64,000 bases of DNA, taken from the NCBI GenBank assembly GCA_014529385.2, contig CM043959.1:51955753-52019752 (forward strand), in the 5' to 3' direction. Source of the DNA: Adiantum capillus-veneris. Taxonomy: Eukaryota; Streptophyta; Polypodiopsida; Polypodiales; Pteridaceae. Shown here one piece after another: positions 42,641 to 54,179 of the stretch. The position numbers and the translations under genes were made by a program. Position 1 is the stretch's first letter; the number at the start of each line of letters is the position of its first letter. The notes beneath the pieces were generated by a model. It did no database searches, was not told the origin of the DNA, and worked only from the letters and a program-made list of their open reading frames with translations.

Positions 42641-42982
42641 GCATTGCTACAAAACAAATTTTTACAGCAAGATGGGCAAGCGGCACTATATAGGCAACCT
42701 CGCAGAGTACTCCGTTTTAGCGGAGCCTTTGTTGATATTCAACATTATTCAAAAAAAGTGTGTGAAACTTCTCATCCGAAGGGCTCCTTTTGCACAGACA
42801 TGCGGGGAGATTGTGCAAAGCTACAACACTAAGTTACGCATGCATCCCATCAGCCTTGAAGGACTCAAGAAGCCACAGAGGCATACTTGGTGGGTTTATT
42901 TGAGGATACCAACTTGTGTGTCATCCATGCTAAGCATGTAACTATAATGCAAAAAGACTTGTCACTAGCCCGTCGGATATGA
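42641..42982 (+). pseudogene. Histone H3 pseudogene
   Basis: Histone H3 is a core nucleosome subunit. Successive frames line up with H3: ATKQIFTARWASG (N-tail, ARTKQTARKS-like) near 42645; LRFSGAFVDIQHYSKK (RFRPGTVALREIRKYQK) near 42708-42758; a frameshift at the A run 42751-42757; KLLIRRAPFAQTCGEIVQSY ([20 protein letters not shown]) near 42773-42825; a one-base shift near 42865; then [20 protein letters not shown] and [17 protein letters not shown] to a TGA at 42980. The loop between LR and LQEA has canonical H3 length, so there is no sign of the centromeric variant. At about 340 bp it is shorter than the usual 411, part of the N-tail being lost. No introns are seen. With two or three frameshifts it is a pseudogene. 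Confidence 0.8.
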
Positions 42983-43317
42983 GCGAACTTGTAGCTAGTA
43001 ATATGTACAACAACACCTTTTTGCAATGGATATGTAATGACTTCAAATGTCGAAATGAAATGATCCTTACTCATTTTGGAATCTCTTGCTTCTTATGTCA
43101 AGTAAGCTCTTTGCATTTAATTTGTGTTCAATATATTTTTTATAAGTCTTTTGGACATTGTCGGGTGGTTCTTGCACACCATGCCATTGAGCACGGAGGG
43201 GGAGACGGGGAGGGGGGGAGTTGTGGATGAGTATTTTGTTCGCTAGTGCTAAAAAACCTTCACAACAGGCTTCAAGTGCCATTTGTTGAAATGCACACAT
43301 CATATCTGTTTTGACCC

Positions 43318-43424
43318 TGGTGGTGCAAAAGGTCCCTGTCCACAAGGCAGTGAGTTTAGGCCAGACAGGAGCCCCGTCTAGCCCAAACTCGTTGCCTTGT
43401 GGACAGGATCCTCCTGCACCACCA
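43318..43424. repeat. Hairpin 1, arms about 49 bp
   Basis: Left arm 43318-43366 (TGGTGGTGCA ... CCAGAC) and right arm 43376-43424 (GTCTAGCC ... TGCACCACCA) pair with a few mismatches, leaving a 9-nt loop. The stem includes CTGTCCACAAGGCA. Confidence 0.85.
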
Positions 43425-43613
43425 AGGATAAAACAAATATTATGTGTGTATCTCAACGAGAAAATAAGACCCAACAAAGTGATCATTGATAGTGTTTTGG
43501 CTATTAGTGCCTTCCAAACCTTCTGTACCTGTGGAAGATTGAGAGACAACCAAAATGCCTTTGATTGACATCTAGAAGGAACCATATATTCTTGTTTTGG
43601 CCCAAACACTGTT

Positions 43614-43702
43614 AAAAACCCTTGTCCACAAGACATCAATTTTGGGCAAAACAAGCGCACTTGTTTTGCCCAAAATTGGTGCCTTGTGGATAGGGGTTTT
43701 TT
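43614..43702. repeat. Hairpin 2, arms about 42 bp
   Basis: Left arm 43614-43655 and right arm 43660-43702 pair with few mismatches around a 4-nt loop (CGCA). The stem includes TTGTCCACAAGACA, close to the core of hairpin 1, and a TTTTGGGCAAAACAAG terminal part. Confidence 0.85.
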
Positions 43703-44087
43703 GCAGTTTCTGGGACAAATCCAACACAACATTAGCATTAAGAATACCATTTGAAAGCTAATGACACATCCTATGACAATTACTTGCATGTACATTGACC
43801 CCTCCGTCTGGCAAGTTTGGGACCCCTGACATCGTCACAGTAGATAGAGACTGACCCACAAATCACTTGCACAAGCATAGCTTTTAAATTGATCTAATGA
43901 ACACCATGTCTCTATACCAAATAAAGATTCAAGGTAGCTAATAAAACACACAATAAACTTGCCCATTTAGAACTAGAAATTTAAATTTCACTAAAACCCA
44001 TGTATTTACACCAAATTGTAAGTCAAGATACAAAAGTACACGTGGAATTGAGATTATATTGATATATGAAATTAAAAAAGGGGCTCA

Positions 44088-45836
44088 TTACAGGTTTTCT
44101 GTTAGGAGGCACTGTGCTTCCTTGCGTCTTGCTTCAGCATTAGGTAGGATGGAAGTTAGGACTGAGGCTGCTATGGCTTGTGGGTCTTCCACTCCTAAGG
44201 CATTGATAGCTACACTGGCTAAGACCTTACCACAAAAACCTATGCCAAAAGTGGCCATTGCAAGGAATTTTTTTACAAGAAAAACAACTTGCACAGTCTG
44301 AGGTATAGTAGACAAGCACAACATCTTGTTGACAGCCTTCAAGACCCACAAAGAAAAATGTCCATCAAGGGAGAAGTCCTTGTGGATAATGTAGATGTCG
44401 CCCATGGGTAGTTTGCCGATGTAGTTTGAAAGTGCTACTTTTGGGCCAAAAACATTGTGCTCTCTTGCCTTGTGAGCTGTCCACACCTCCATGTCCAAAA
44501 GATCCTGCAAAAGTTCATGTTAGGAAAATACATTGGGATGGCCAATTACACAAGGAAGACAATTACCGCATGCTGCCGTCATCGTCCATAGTTGGTGTGA
44601 GGTAAAGGTTGAGGGACGATCTCCTCTTGTCAACAATGTTTGGGGCATCAGAGTCAAGTGACTCAACATGAAGAGGTTGTTGATTTTCCACAAGCTTGGC
44701 TTGGGTTGCCAAGAACTCCTCCTCCATGACGTTTGCATGCTCTGCAACTACAATATTTGAAGTGACCAAGGCAACTGTGTCAACGATTGTGATCACTAAC
44801 TTGCATGGTCCATTTCCCAGTCTTACACATCCACCGCTCGTAGTGGAAGCGTATATATAAAGTTGTGCAAACTTTTAAGTACCGTATCCAAAGCCCCTAG
44901 CTTGTGCGATTACTAACTTGCACAGTTTCAGGGACATCATTTGGTATTGTAATATGAATGTCAAATGTCACAAGATTCCCTTCAAGGCTTTGTAGAGTTA
45001 TCCATTTCCCTGTCTTACACATCCACAGTTCTAGGTGGAAGCATATATACAAAGTTGTGCAAACTTTTAATTATTGTATCCCAATACCTAAAGCCCCTAG
45101 CTTGCATCAATATCTATCTCCCTGATGTATATCCTCTATAAATCCCCAATTTTCTCCTAACAAGGGTTGTAATGCTTCAAAAGACATATTCTTGCATATA
45201 AATATAGTGGGTGTGACATTGAATGGCAGGGCCTTAAATAAATACACAAAAACATGCATGATACAACATCAGCTTAGACCTATAAACCTAAACGAACTCT
45301 CAAACTTCAACAAGGAAAGAATGTCAAAAACCATCTTCTCCTTTATGGATACTTGGATGACAAACATCACGCTGCAGCCACTCCATGCTAAGAAGTGATT
45401 GCATGTCAATTCCGCTGATATTACCATAACAATGCTCAAAGATGGGCACTATTGTGTGTGTGTAGAAGAAGATTCTGCTTTGCAGTAGCATCGATGGTTG
45501 CACACTGGGAAGCATCATGGCACCAATGTCAACATGAAAACCTTGAAAGGTTCCTGAGAGATTTCTTAATTGTTGTTGCTCACCAAGTTTGATGGAAATA
45601 GACATCAAATGGCCCAAAACAAACATACTAGCATACTTGAACACATAGGTCAACTCAATGCATATGTCTATTGCAACAACAAAGAGAAGCAACGTATAGT
45701 TAGGTGGAAAAAGTCTTGGATTAGTGTGCCCTAACTGCATATTAGGCATTGAATACACATGGTGAATAACAACCACCATCCCATTGATCCTATGGTCTTT
45801 GAACCCAAGAAGCCTCCCTTTCCAATGTTGATCCAA
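44088..45836 (-). pseudogene. Minus-strand multi-exon gene remnant, unidentified
   Basis: Three protein-like pieces in one orientation. The ORF 45836-45324 contains HVDIGAMMLPSVQPSMLLQS and FYTHTIVPIFEHCYGNIS, with hydrophobic stretches (NYTLLLFVVAIDICIELTYV). The ORF 44796-44563 ends TPTMDDDGSM just before a GTAATT donor. The ORF 44510-44088 begins right after an ACTTTTGCAG acceptor and reads DLLDMEVWTAHKAREHNVFG, SNYIGKLPMGDIYIIHKDFS and FGIGFCGKVLASVAINALGV. The reading frame is not kept across the best splice pair, so it is probably decayed. No family recognised. It lies next to an LTR at 46.1 kb. Confidence 0.35.
44809..45104 (+). repeat. Direct duplication, period 192 bp
   Basis: TCCATTTCCC.GTCTTACACA to AAGCCCCTAGCTTG occurs at 44809-44904 and again at 45001-45104 with scattered substitutions and a small indel. 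Confidence 0.8.
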
Positions 45837-45847
45837 GTGTCACAATC

Positions 45848-46270
45848 TCAAACACAATGAGTCATGGTGGTTGCAGGTTGCATGAAGACCCAAGCGCCTT
45901 TGTGGAACATTTGAAGCACCCACTCCCCATTATAATCTCTGGTGTTGTACAAGACAACCCTTTCTACCTCACCTTTTGGCTTTTTGTGAGTAGTAGAGTT
46001 TGACATTGCTACATAGAGGAAGGGGCTACAATAAGAGGTTTTGATGGTGGTTTTGAATGAGCTAGAGATGGATGAAGAAGTAAATGTTTTTGGAGAGAGG
46101 GAGATACTGTTGGGAGAAGAGGGGGAGATCGATCGCTTAAAATACTCAACACAAACTTCCAAGCAATCACCATCAACCTGTCCACCTCTTCTTCCAATTT
46201 CCAAGCACACACACTCACCTAGACTATGACACACACACACACATAGTAAACATAGAATTGACATAGACAT
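45848..46270 (-). CDS. 140-codon ORF overlapping the LTR of element H, unidentified
   Basis: The N-terminal half reads through LTR sequence and is probably not real. The C-terminal part from MSNSTTHKKPKGEVERVVLY through NTRDYNGEWVLQMFHKGAWV to a Cys-Val end looks like a genuine small protein segment or exon. No family recognised. It is in the same orientation as the neighbouring remnant at 44.1-45.8 kb and could be its first exon. Confidence 0.25.
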   Translation of the reverse strand: MSMSILCLLCVCVCHSLGECVCLEIGRRGGQVDGDCLEVCVEYFKRSISPSSPNSISLSPKTFTSSSISSSFKTTIKTSYCSPFLYVAMSNSTTHKKPKGEVERVVLYNTRDYNGEWVLQMFHKGAWVFMQPATTMTHCV

Positions 46271-46773
46271 GCTTGTAAGAGAGTGTAAGAGATGTGCAAG
46301 AGATGGAGACTAGATTAGAGAGTACACGACAAATAACCATAGCTTAAGAGAGTAGAGAAGAGAATCTGCAAGAGAAAGTCCTAAATCTAGCCCCAAACTC
46401 CACGGCACCTCTCTTGTGGAGTTGGTATTTAATATATTATTTTTGAGTTTAAGGTGCCAAAAATTAAGGCCCCTCTTTTTACAACCACTTCACTTTTGTA
46501 AATGAGTGAAGCTCATTAGTTCAAGGGGAGTTCCCACTACAATTATTTACAGAGCCATAGTGGCTTATTGAAATGAGATTCTAAAATACTGTGTAAATAT
46601 AAAATGGCCAAGAGTAATTGCCGATGCCTCATCATCAACTCCCCGCATTCCACTCTACAAAATCATCATCACCTCAATTAGAAAATAAATAGACAGCACA
46701 TAATTAACCATTACGCCCAGCTATCCCAATTCCAGCTAACCACTACAACAGGAGGGTGCCCAGTCTCGTAACA
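46128..46773 (-). mobile_element. 3' LTR of chromovirus H
   Basis: A direct copy of 48166-48821. By eye the two are about 97% identical apart from a few short indels. On the minus strand it begins TGTTACGAGA at 46773 and is preceded by a GGTGGGAGGGA polypurine tract (46784-46774). A TATA-like ATATATTAAATACC lies near 46439-46425. The true 3' end may extend below 46128, where the other copy is broken. Confidence 0.85.
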
Positions 46774-46821
46774 TCCCTCCCACCAGGGATAGCAACTGTC
46801 CTCAGTTGCTCAATAGAGAAA

Positions 46822-48060
46822 TCAACTGGACCATGAGTGATGGAAAGTGTGGAGAAGGTCCGGAAAGTTGTGAAAAAACTTTTCAGGCATCCATTTGGCA
46901 TCCTCTCTAGGGTGGCCTTTGAAAGTCAAAAGGTAACAGTTATAAACCATTCCAGTGCGTGTAGTGGTGGTCTCATGGTCAACTATTTTATCAGGGATGA
47001 GTTGCTCTTCTTGGTCTACAAGTGAAGGTGGGTCTTCATAAATGTGGTGTGTAGGTAGGGGTCCTCGGAATGGGCGTAAAAGACTAATGTGAAAGGCATT
47101 GTGAATGTGCCAATGTGCAGGTAGTTCTAAACGGAAAGAAACATCATTAATGACAGCTGAAATTTTGAAGGGTCCATAAAAACGAGGAGCAAGCTTAACA
47201 AAGACATTAGTATCAACACTTTTGATCCTTCGTTTTTCGATGCGAAGTAAAACATGATCACCTTCTTTGAATTGGTGTGCCTTGCGGTGCTTGTTAGCAT
47301 GCTTGGTGTAAAGTTCTTGTGAGTGTTTTGTGGAAGAATGCACGCTTGCATAAATATCATGAAAGTCAGTAGTGAAATCATCAGCGGCAGGCACAACATT
47401 AGAAAGACGTGAAGCAGGAGTAGGAAGAGAGTGACCATATACAATTTCAAATGGAGACTTACCGGTGGCAGTGTGAGTGGTGTTGTTGTATGAAAATTGC
47501 AAAATATGTAGGTAATCATCCCATTTCTTAGGTTGAGAAGAAACATAAGCCTTTAACAAGTCAATAATAGTGCGGTTGGTGACTTTTGTTTGACCATTAG
47601 ATTCAGGATGAAATGCAGAAGTGAACTCAAGTGTAGTGCCAAGATTGTCAAACACAGTAGTCCAAAAAGCACTACAATAGCTGCTTTGATTTTTTGACAA
47701 ATCAAACAAGTTGAAACATACTGTTTAACATCCATTCTCATAGTAGGCCAATAGAAATCACGACATAAATTTTGAAAAGTTGCAGCAAATCCTCTATGTC
47801 CAGCGTAAGGGGGTTTGTGCAATTCTTCAATAATAAATGTACGGAAAGGTTTAGTCACACACAATTTTTGTTTGAAATAAAGGAAGTTTTCTTGAATAGT
47901 GTATTCGAGAAATGTGTGTACAGAATTATCAAGCATGTGCAACCATGTCGTTTTGAAGTCATCATCATGTGCATAAGTGTCAGGCATAGTGTCAAATGAA
48001 GTTCCCGTAATGGTTGATAGATGATTAAGTGAGGGTCTTCTACTCAAAGCATCAGCTGCA
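46822..48060 (-). pseudogene. Internally deleted integrase with chromodomain of chromovirus H
   Basis: The ORF 48047-47553 starts at the end of RNase H (ALSRRP) and carries the integrase zinc part: ELHKPPYAGHRGFAATFQNL and YVSTCLICQKIK. A deletion then joins CQKI directly to AFWTTVFDNLGTTLEFTSAF in another frame. The first two catalytic Asp are gone, and FHPESNGQTKVTNRTI carries Lys where the third acid is expected. The 295-codon ORF 47709-46822 continues with SYNNTTHTATGKSPFEIVYG, the SH3-like RFYGPFKISAVINDVSFRLE and a chromodomain ending CYLLTFKGHPREDAKWMPEK. Gag, protease and RT are missing. This is a defective deletion derivative. Confidence 0.85.
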
Positions 48061-48165
48061 ATTGGGATAGCTGGGCGTAATGGTTAATTATGTGCTTTCT
48101 ATTTATTTTCTAATTGAGTTGATGATGATTTTGTAGAGTGGAATGCGGGGAGTTGATGATGAGGC
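48058..48165. repeat. Inverted fragment of the element H LTR
   Basis: 48058-48165 is the reverse complement of the LTR part 46625-46732 (also 48672-48779), for example TTGGGATAGCTGGG and GGAATGCGGGGAGTTGATGA. It joins the truncated pol on one side (shared AGCTGCAATT at the junction) and the truncated 5' LTR on the other. Confidence 0.85.
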
Positions 48166-48821
48166 ATCGATCGATTAAAATATTCAACACAAATTTCCAA
48201 GCAATCACCATCAACCTGTCCACCTCTTCTTCCAATTTCCAAGCACACACACTCACCTAGACTATGACACACACACACACACACACACACAATAAACATA
48301 GAATTGACATAGACATGCTTGTAAGAGAGTGTAAGAGATGGAGACTAGATTAGAGAGTACACAACAAATAACCATAGCTTAAGAGAGTAGAGAAGAGAAT
48401 CTGCAAGAGAAAGGCCTAAATCTAGCCCCAAACTCCACGACACCTCTCTTGTGGAGTTGGTATTTAATATATTATTTTTGAGTTTAAAGTGCCAAAAATT
48501 GAGGCCCCTCCTTTTACAACCACTTCACTTTTGTAAATGAGTGAAGCTCATTAGTTCTTGCATGACCCATAAGGGGAGTTCCCACCACAATTATTTACAG
48601 AGCCATAGTGGCTTATTGAAATGAGATTCTAAAATATTGTGCAAATATAAAATGGCCAAGAGTAATTGCCGATGCCTCATCATCAACTCCCCGCATTCCA
48701 CTCTACAAAATCATCATCAAATCAATTAGAAAATAAATAGACAGCACATAATTAACCATTACTCCCAGCTATCCCAATTGCAGCTAACCACTACAACAGG
48801 AGGGTGCCCAATCTCGTAACA
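48166..48821 (-). mobile_element. 5' LTR of chromovirus H, truncated at its 3' end
   Basis: A copy of 46128-46773 with a longer (AC)n tract (48265-48291) and a 14-bp insertion near 48557. The minus-strand start TGTTACGAGA lies at 48821. It is cut at 48166 by the inverted fragment. Confidence 0.85.
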
Positions 48822-49005
48822 GATACACATGGTTAAACCTTCAATGGAGAACCTTGGAGTGCAATACTGCAGCCATGGCAAGGAGCCAAGAGGTGGTTGA
48901 TAGAGTTTTTGTAGGTGCTCTAGCCATTGGAATCTTGGAGATGATGAGCTAAGAAGGTGTACTTGAAAGGGTAAAAGAGGGTTAGAGAAGTTTACCCCAA
49001 TGCTA

Positions 49006-49590
<585 letters not shown>

Positions 49591-50231
49591 CTATAGAATT
49601 GTGCCACTGTACAATTCTTTATTCCCATTTTAGAACAAATAGCAACAAATCTCATTGCCAAAGTCGGTAAGTTGGTTATCGATCTAGGAGGTATGTCTGG
49701 AACTAAGTCAAAGCTTTGCCCACCAAGGTCATCCCAAATCCCTCAAACTGTGTATGGAAATTGGTTATGCACTCAGCTCTCAAAACCTATATGAAGTTGG
49801 CCAAATGGTCATATGGATCCCCTGACCCGCTATATTTTTTGAACCACTTTTGGAAATTTGATGGTCTGACTCTACAATTGTGTTCCGTACCCACTCTCTC
49901 CCTTCTAGCCAGTGTTTCTCATTAATGCTTCAAACCAGCTGTTTGGTAAGTGTGACTCATGTGGACCTCTTCTCATCCTCATGTCACTCATTCCTCCCCT
50001 GTTAAAGGTGGTTTTTGCCTTTCTTTCCTTGTTGGCATGATTGAGGTGGCTACTCTTTGCTGCACTTCCTCTTTGATTGGCCATGCTAATGTAGGTTCTA
50101 GCATTTGGATCTACATTTCAATCGGTTTCTTGTACGGTTCCCATAATCATTTCACGGATTGAGAGTCCCTAGTACTTAGTTTTTTCAGTCTCTTTTGGAG
50201 TCATCATAAAAAAATTGTTGTTGTAACAATC
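49591..50231 (+). other. Low-coding stretch
   Basis: Small ORFs at 49716-49925 and 49959-50162 (KLAKWSYGSPDPLYFLNHFW) look weakly protein-like but match nothing I know. No repeat is obvious. Confidence 0.3.
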
Positions 50232-50549
50232 TGTTATGGAATGGATTATGAGAAGGTGGACACTAACATTTATGGTCATGTGTGCATGATGTAGCAGGTC
50301 AAGGCAACTAAGCCATGGGCAAGTGGCTGACAGCAGCTAGCAGGACATGGAATAATCCAATAAGACATAGAGTTTTAGTTAATTCAATAAAGTTCCTTTA
50401 TCCTCAAAGTGGAACGTGAATAGCCTCATTTATGATCTGACCCTTTTTATCAATTAATATAGATACATGCCTAGGTAGAGGAAGCCAGCTCACTCTAGGC
50501 ATGGGAGGATGATTGTAACCGATGCTCTCTCTCTCTCTCTCTCTCTCTA

Positions 50550-50589
<40 letters not shown>

Positions 50590-50680
50590 TGGTACCCTCG
50601 ATCTAGAGGGGCATGTACGCAAGTATGAGGTGTGTCTTTGTCATCACAATTTCCTTGGTTGCAATAGTGGTAGCAGAGTC
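50232..50680 (+). mobile_element. Putative LTR followed by a primer-binding-site-like sequence
   Basis: TGTTATGGAATGG at 50232 to TTGCA at 50663 gives a TG...CA element of 432 bp. Four bases later is TGGTAGCAGAGT (50668-50679), one base off the common plant initiator-Met-tRNA primer site TGGTATCAGAG. It contains a (CT)n(AT)n microsatellite (50525-50585). No gag or pol matching it was recognised downstream. Confidence 0.45.
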
Positions 50681-52374
50681 CAGGTCTATGCTCCAATCAA
50701 TTTCAACACTATGAAGGCTACTCATCTAAAGATAAGTGCAACTGTGAAACTAAGAAGTAGGATTATGACTAAGAAATTGCTTCAAATTTTCATTAATTGT
50801 ATGATGTTTTTTGCTAATCACATCTTAACTTCATCTAGCAACATGCAAATTTCAATTGAAATCAATCATGATGTGAATTGTAGTGTTATATATTACTGAA
50901 ATTGTGCATTGGAGCAAAGATTTGAGTGTATAAGTACAAAGTCTTATTGCCCGAGATATATGCCACCATTTTAAAGGACTTTGACAGCCTTAGTGTGTGC
51001 AATCGATTGAGGTCATCTATTTCATTTGGCTTGGGTTTACTTTGTATCTCTCATTTGCAATGAGGTTGCATGAAATTTTTGTGCTCTGGATTTCTTTCAA
51101 GACGAGTCCAAAGTGGCCTACACCTAGCAATGGCTACAATCTGTATCATGTGTCTTGCATTATGCTTATTGATCGTCAAAAAATGGCATGGGAAGATTGT
51201 GGAAGACTATGAGGCATCTCTTATGACCAACCACCACTCAGGTGATGGCATAGCTCCGGCTGGTCAATCTCATTCTATTATCCGCCTAGTGGCTGTTTCT
51301 TCCCCAACTTTCGCCCTATCCCCAGCCCCTCACAATGTAGGTTAGCAGGACTCTATTTTCTGTCAAACTCGTCATGCCTGCATCACTCGCTTTCTCTAGC
51401 TTTCTCTCTCTAAATGAGGGCCATCCACTATGTCTCCCACTCTCTTTTGGATCCCTCTTGCATGGTGACGCCCATTAAACTCACACTCGACTGTCTTTTT
51501 GGCCTTCTCTCTCCCTCTTGACCTCATCCATCCTACACTCTGTGGCCAATAATTCAATTCTCTTTTCCTAGCCTCTCTTCTTTCAGGGAACCAACCACCC
51601 TTTCTTAGCCAACTCCCGCTTGCTGCCTGGGCTGCTCGAAGGAATCCCACTTGCCTTTTCTCAACTCTCTTGCCCTTAGTTTTCACATGCAACACCCCAT
51701 AACGTTGCACCACCTCACCCCAAGCTGCTCTACCCTTGCATGTTTTCGTTTTTGTTGTCGGGGCCACTGTAGCTCTACACGATGGTGGGTAATTTTTTTC
51801 TTTTATGGATCCCCTTTCCCAACATGTCCAGGCAACCGCCACCAAGAGTGGCACTGCCTATGTTCTACTTGTTTTTCCCCAACTACTCAATTGGCTGCCT
51901 ACACACAGAGAGGGAAACACGCCCTCCCATACATTATTATTATTTTTGTACATAGAAAACACAAGCCTTAAGGGTCCTGACACACACACACACACACTCT
52001 CTTTTTGTGTTCTTGGCCACCCTCTATACAAAAAGCAAGGCTCCTACACACACACACACACGCACCTACATTATTCACATCGATTACACGCACACACACA
52101 CACACATGCTTGCATCTTGTATGCTTTCTTTTTTTGGTTCTTCCATCACGATCCTCCCTCGCAAAGTTAATCGATGGCAATTGAAGAAGAAACACGATGC
52201 ATCGACCCTAATCAATGTAGCTTGAAGACAAAGCAAACCGCATCAAAACTAGTCGTTGCCAATTGAAGTAAAGCAAGCTGCATCGACACTTATTGAAGAA
52301 GCAAAAAATTAGCCTCGCCTTGCATATGCTTAAGGTGCCATGCATACCATCACGCCCTTTTGAAGTGATGCATC
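50681..52374. other. Non-coding stretch with (CA)n microsatellites
   Basis: No retroelement domain recognised. (CA)n tracts lie near 51979-51997, 52048-52063 and 52090-52107. The minus-strand ORF at 51396-51854 is arginine-rich but has no motif. The last part may be the leader of element E. Confidence 0.4.
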
Positions 52375-52880
52375 ATGCCAAATGATGCTTTTCTACTTGA
52401 TACACTTCCTACCGAGCAACAAATCGAGCTTCTACAACAAGATGTCCAAGAGCTCCAACACCAACTTGTGGAACATGACAAACATGACCAAGACGTAGAA
52501 CTCAGCAATGAATGACTTGCAAAGATTCTCAAGACCACTTTTGACAACCAAGCGAACCATAAAGACCAAAAAATCAATCACTGTGCATTTACTTTCTCCC
52601 ACTATGATGGCCACAAAATTGGTAACGTAGTCCTTTCTTGGCTTAGCCAATTTGATGATTACTTTGCTGACGAATCCTTTTCTCGAAAGGACAAGATCAA
52701 GTGTGCCATGAACCACATGACCGACAAGGCTTCGCTCTGGTGGAATGTCACACGCAAGAGTGCACAATGCCCAGCCACTTGGCTAGAATTTCAAGACCAA
52801 ATCAAGCACAACTTTCCCCCACCCCAATTCCGCAGGCTCAATGTGTTTGGTCTGCTTTCTCTTGGATATAAAGAGAGACA
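52375..52880 (+). pseudogene. Gag of chromovirus-like element E
   Basis: The plus frame opens with a coiled-coil N-terminus (LPTEQQIELLQQDVQELQHQ). After one TGA it gives the gag core: FTFSHYDGHKIGNVVLSWLS, QFDDYFADESFSRKDKIKCA and MNHMTDKASLWWNVTRKSA. The WW after a K.A motif and the F(D/E)...Y pattern are typical of plant gypsy gag. Broken by frameshifts after 52880. Confidence 0.75.
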
Positions 52881-53079
52881 GTGAGCCAATACACTGATAG
52901 ATTTTGGGAACGCCTTCTGCTCCTGCACATGATGGAGGATGTTTCAGAAGATAGCTCCAAATCAAGTATGAAGATGGACTTCATCGTGGTATTCAAGCCA
53001 AGCTCCATTGTTTGAATCCAACCTCTCTCTACGAGGCAATTTCTTATGTACATGAGCTGAAAAGGAGATCAATTTGATT

Positions 53080-53962
53080 ACACATATGCTACAAGTTAAT
53101 CCACCATGGCATCAACCACCTCCTTTCAACAATTTTTCGCACTTCAACAATAATCGCATGTATAACCCCAATTATTATCAGACACGCTCTATGTAATACA
53201 CCACCTCCACAATGTCTTTAACTCTGGTCCACAACACCCTACATTTCGACAACCACCTCACAATTTTGCATCTCCATTGGTTGAACCCACCACTGCACGT
53301 CCCACAAATAATCGTCCTTGCATAGTATGTCATCACTATCACAGGATTGTCCATGTCATGGCCAATTGCCCTCTCAACTGCCAATGCCCCAATCATGTGG
53401 CCCAGCTTCATCATCTTGACACAAAAAAGAAACTCTACAATGACTGGACTACCGATCCCCTACCTACTGATATCAACTTTGTTGATGCAACATGTACTCC
53501 TATTACTATACACTCTTTGTTACGAATGAATGCTTCTATACACGATATGATAGTTTCTCTTTTTTAGGACGACGGTAGCACACATGATTTTATCTTGCAC
53601 ACAAATTACATTTAACTCAAATAAAATAACCATTTAAAGTGAAGAGTGCATTCCAAGGCACACAGTTTAATGGTATTTACATGGTTAATGATGTTGAAAT
53701 CACTTTAGGTGCATACACACAAGAATGTAATTTTCTCGTTACACCACTGCAATCCATCGACGTAATTTTAGGTATGCATTTTTGTCATGATCATAACCCC
53801 AACATTGACTATAAGACACACATAATGTACTTCATTTTTAACGTTCAACACATCACTCTCACGGGCAACCCCAAAATTGAGACACACTCACTCCTTTCAC
53901 ACACTCAAGTTAAATGTGCACTTAGGAAAGGAAACAAAGCCTATATGGTATATGTGATATAG
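53080..53962 (+). pseudogene. Nucleocapsid remnant and protease of element E
   Basis: The ORF 53277-53567 has a distorted zinc knuckle, PCIVCHHYHRIVHVMANC, with extra residues between the second Cys and the His. At 53568 the frame reads DDGSTHDFILHTNYI, the protease site with DDG in place of DSG. Stops follow. The ORF 53639-53962 then has the flap and C-terminal part: AYTQECNFLVTPLQSIDVIL and GMHFCHDHNPNIDYKTH. The domain is interrupted. Confidence 0.65.
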
Positions 53963-54179
53963 GTTGAGGAAGAGAAGCAACCCCCTCTCTCTCCTCAACA
54001 ACAGCAGTTTTTGCATGTATATGATGACTGTTTTGCTCACGATTACCCACCTCACTTACCTCCCTCTCGAGGTGACATAGACCACACAATAGAAATCACC
54101 TCTGGCAGTCAAACATCGCATCGTGCACCATATCATCACAGTCCTATGCACCACCATGAGATCCAATGACAAGTCTCTA

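Noticed and set aside
42641-42982. Centromeric H3 (CENH3)
   Set aside because: The loop between LR and the LQEA helix has canonical H3 length and the [14 protein letters not shown] block is of ordinary H3 type.
43067-43795. Minus-strand 242-codon ORF
   Set aside because: It runs through both hairpins and has no motif; the repeated stem sequences explain its open frame.
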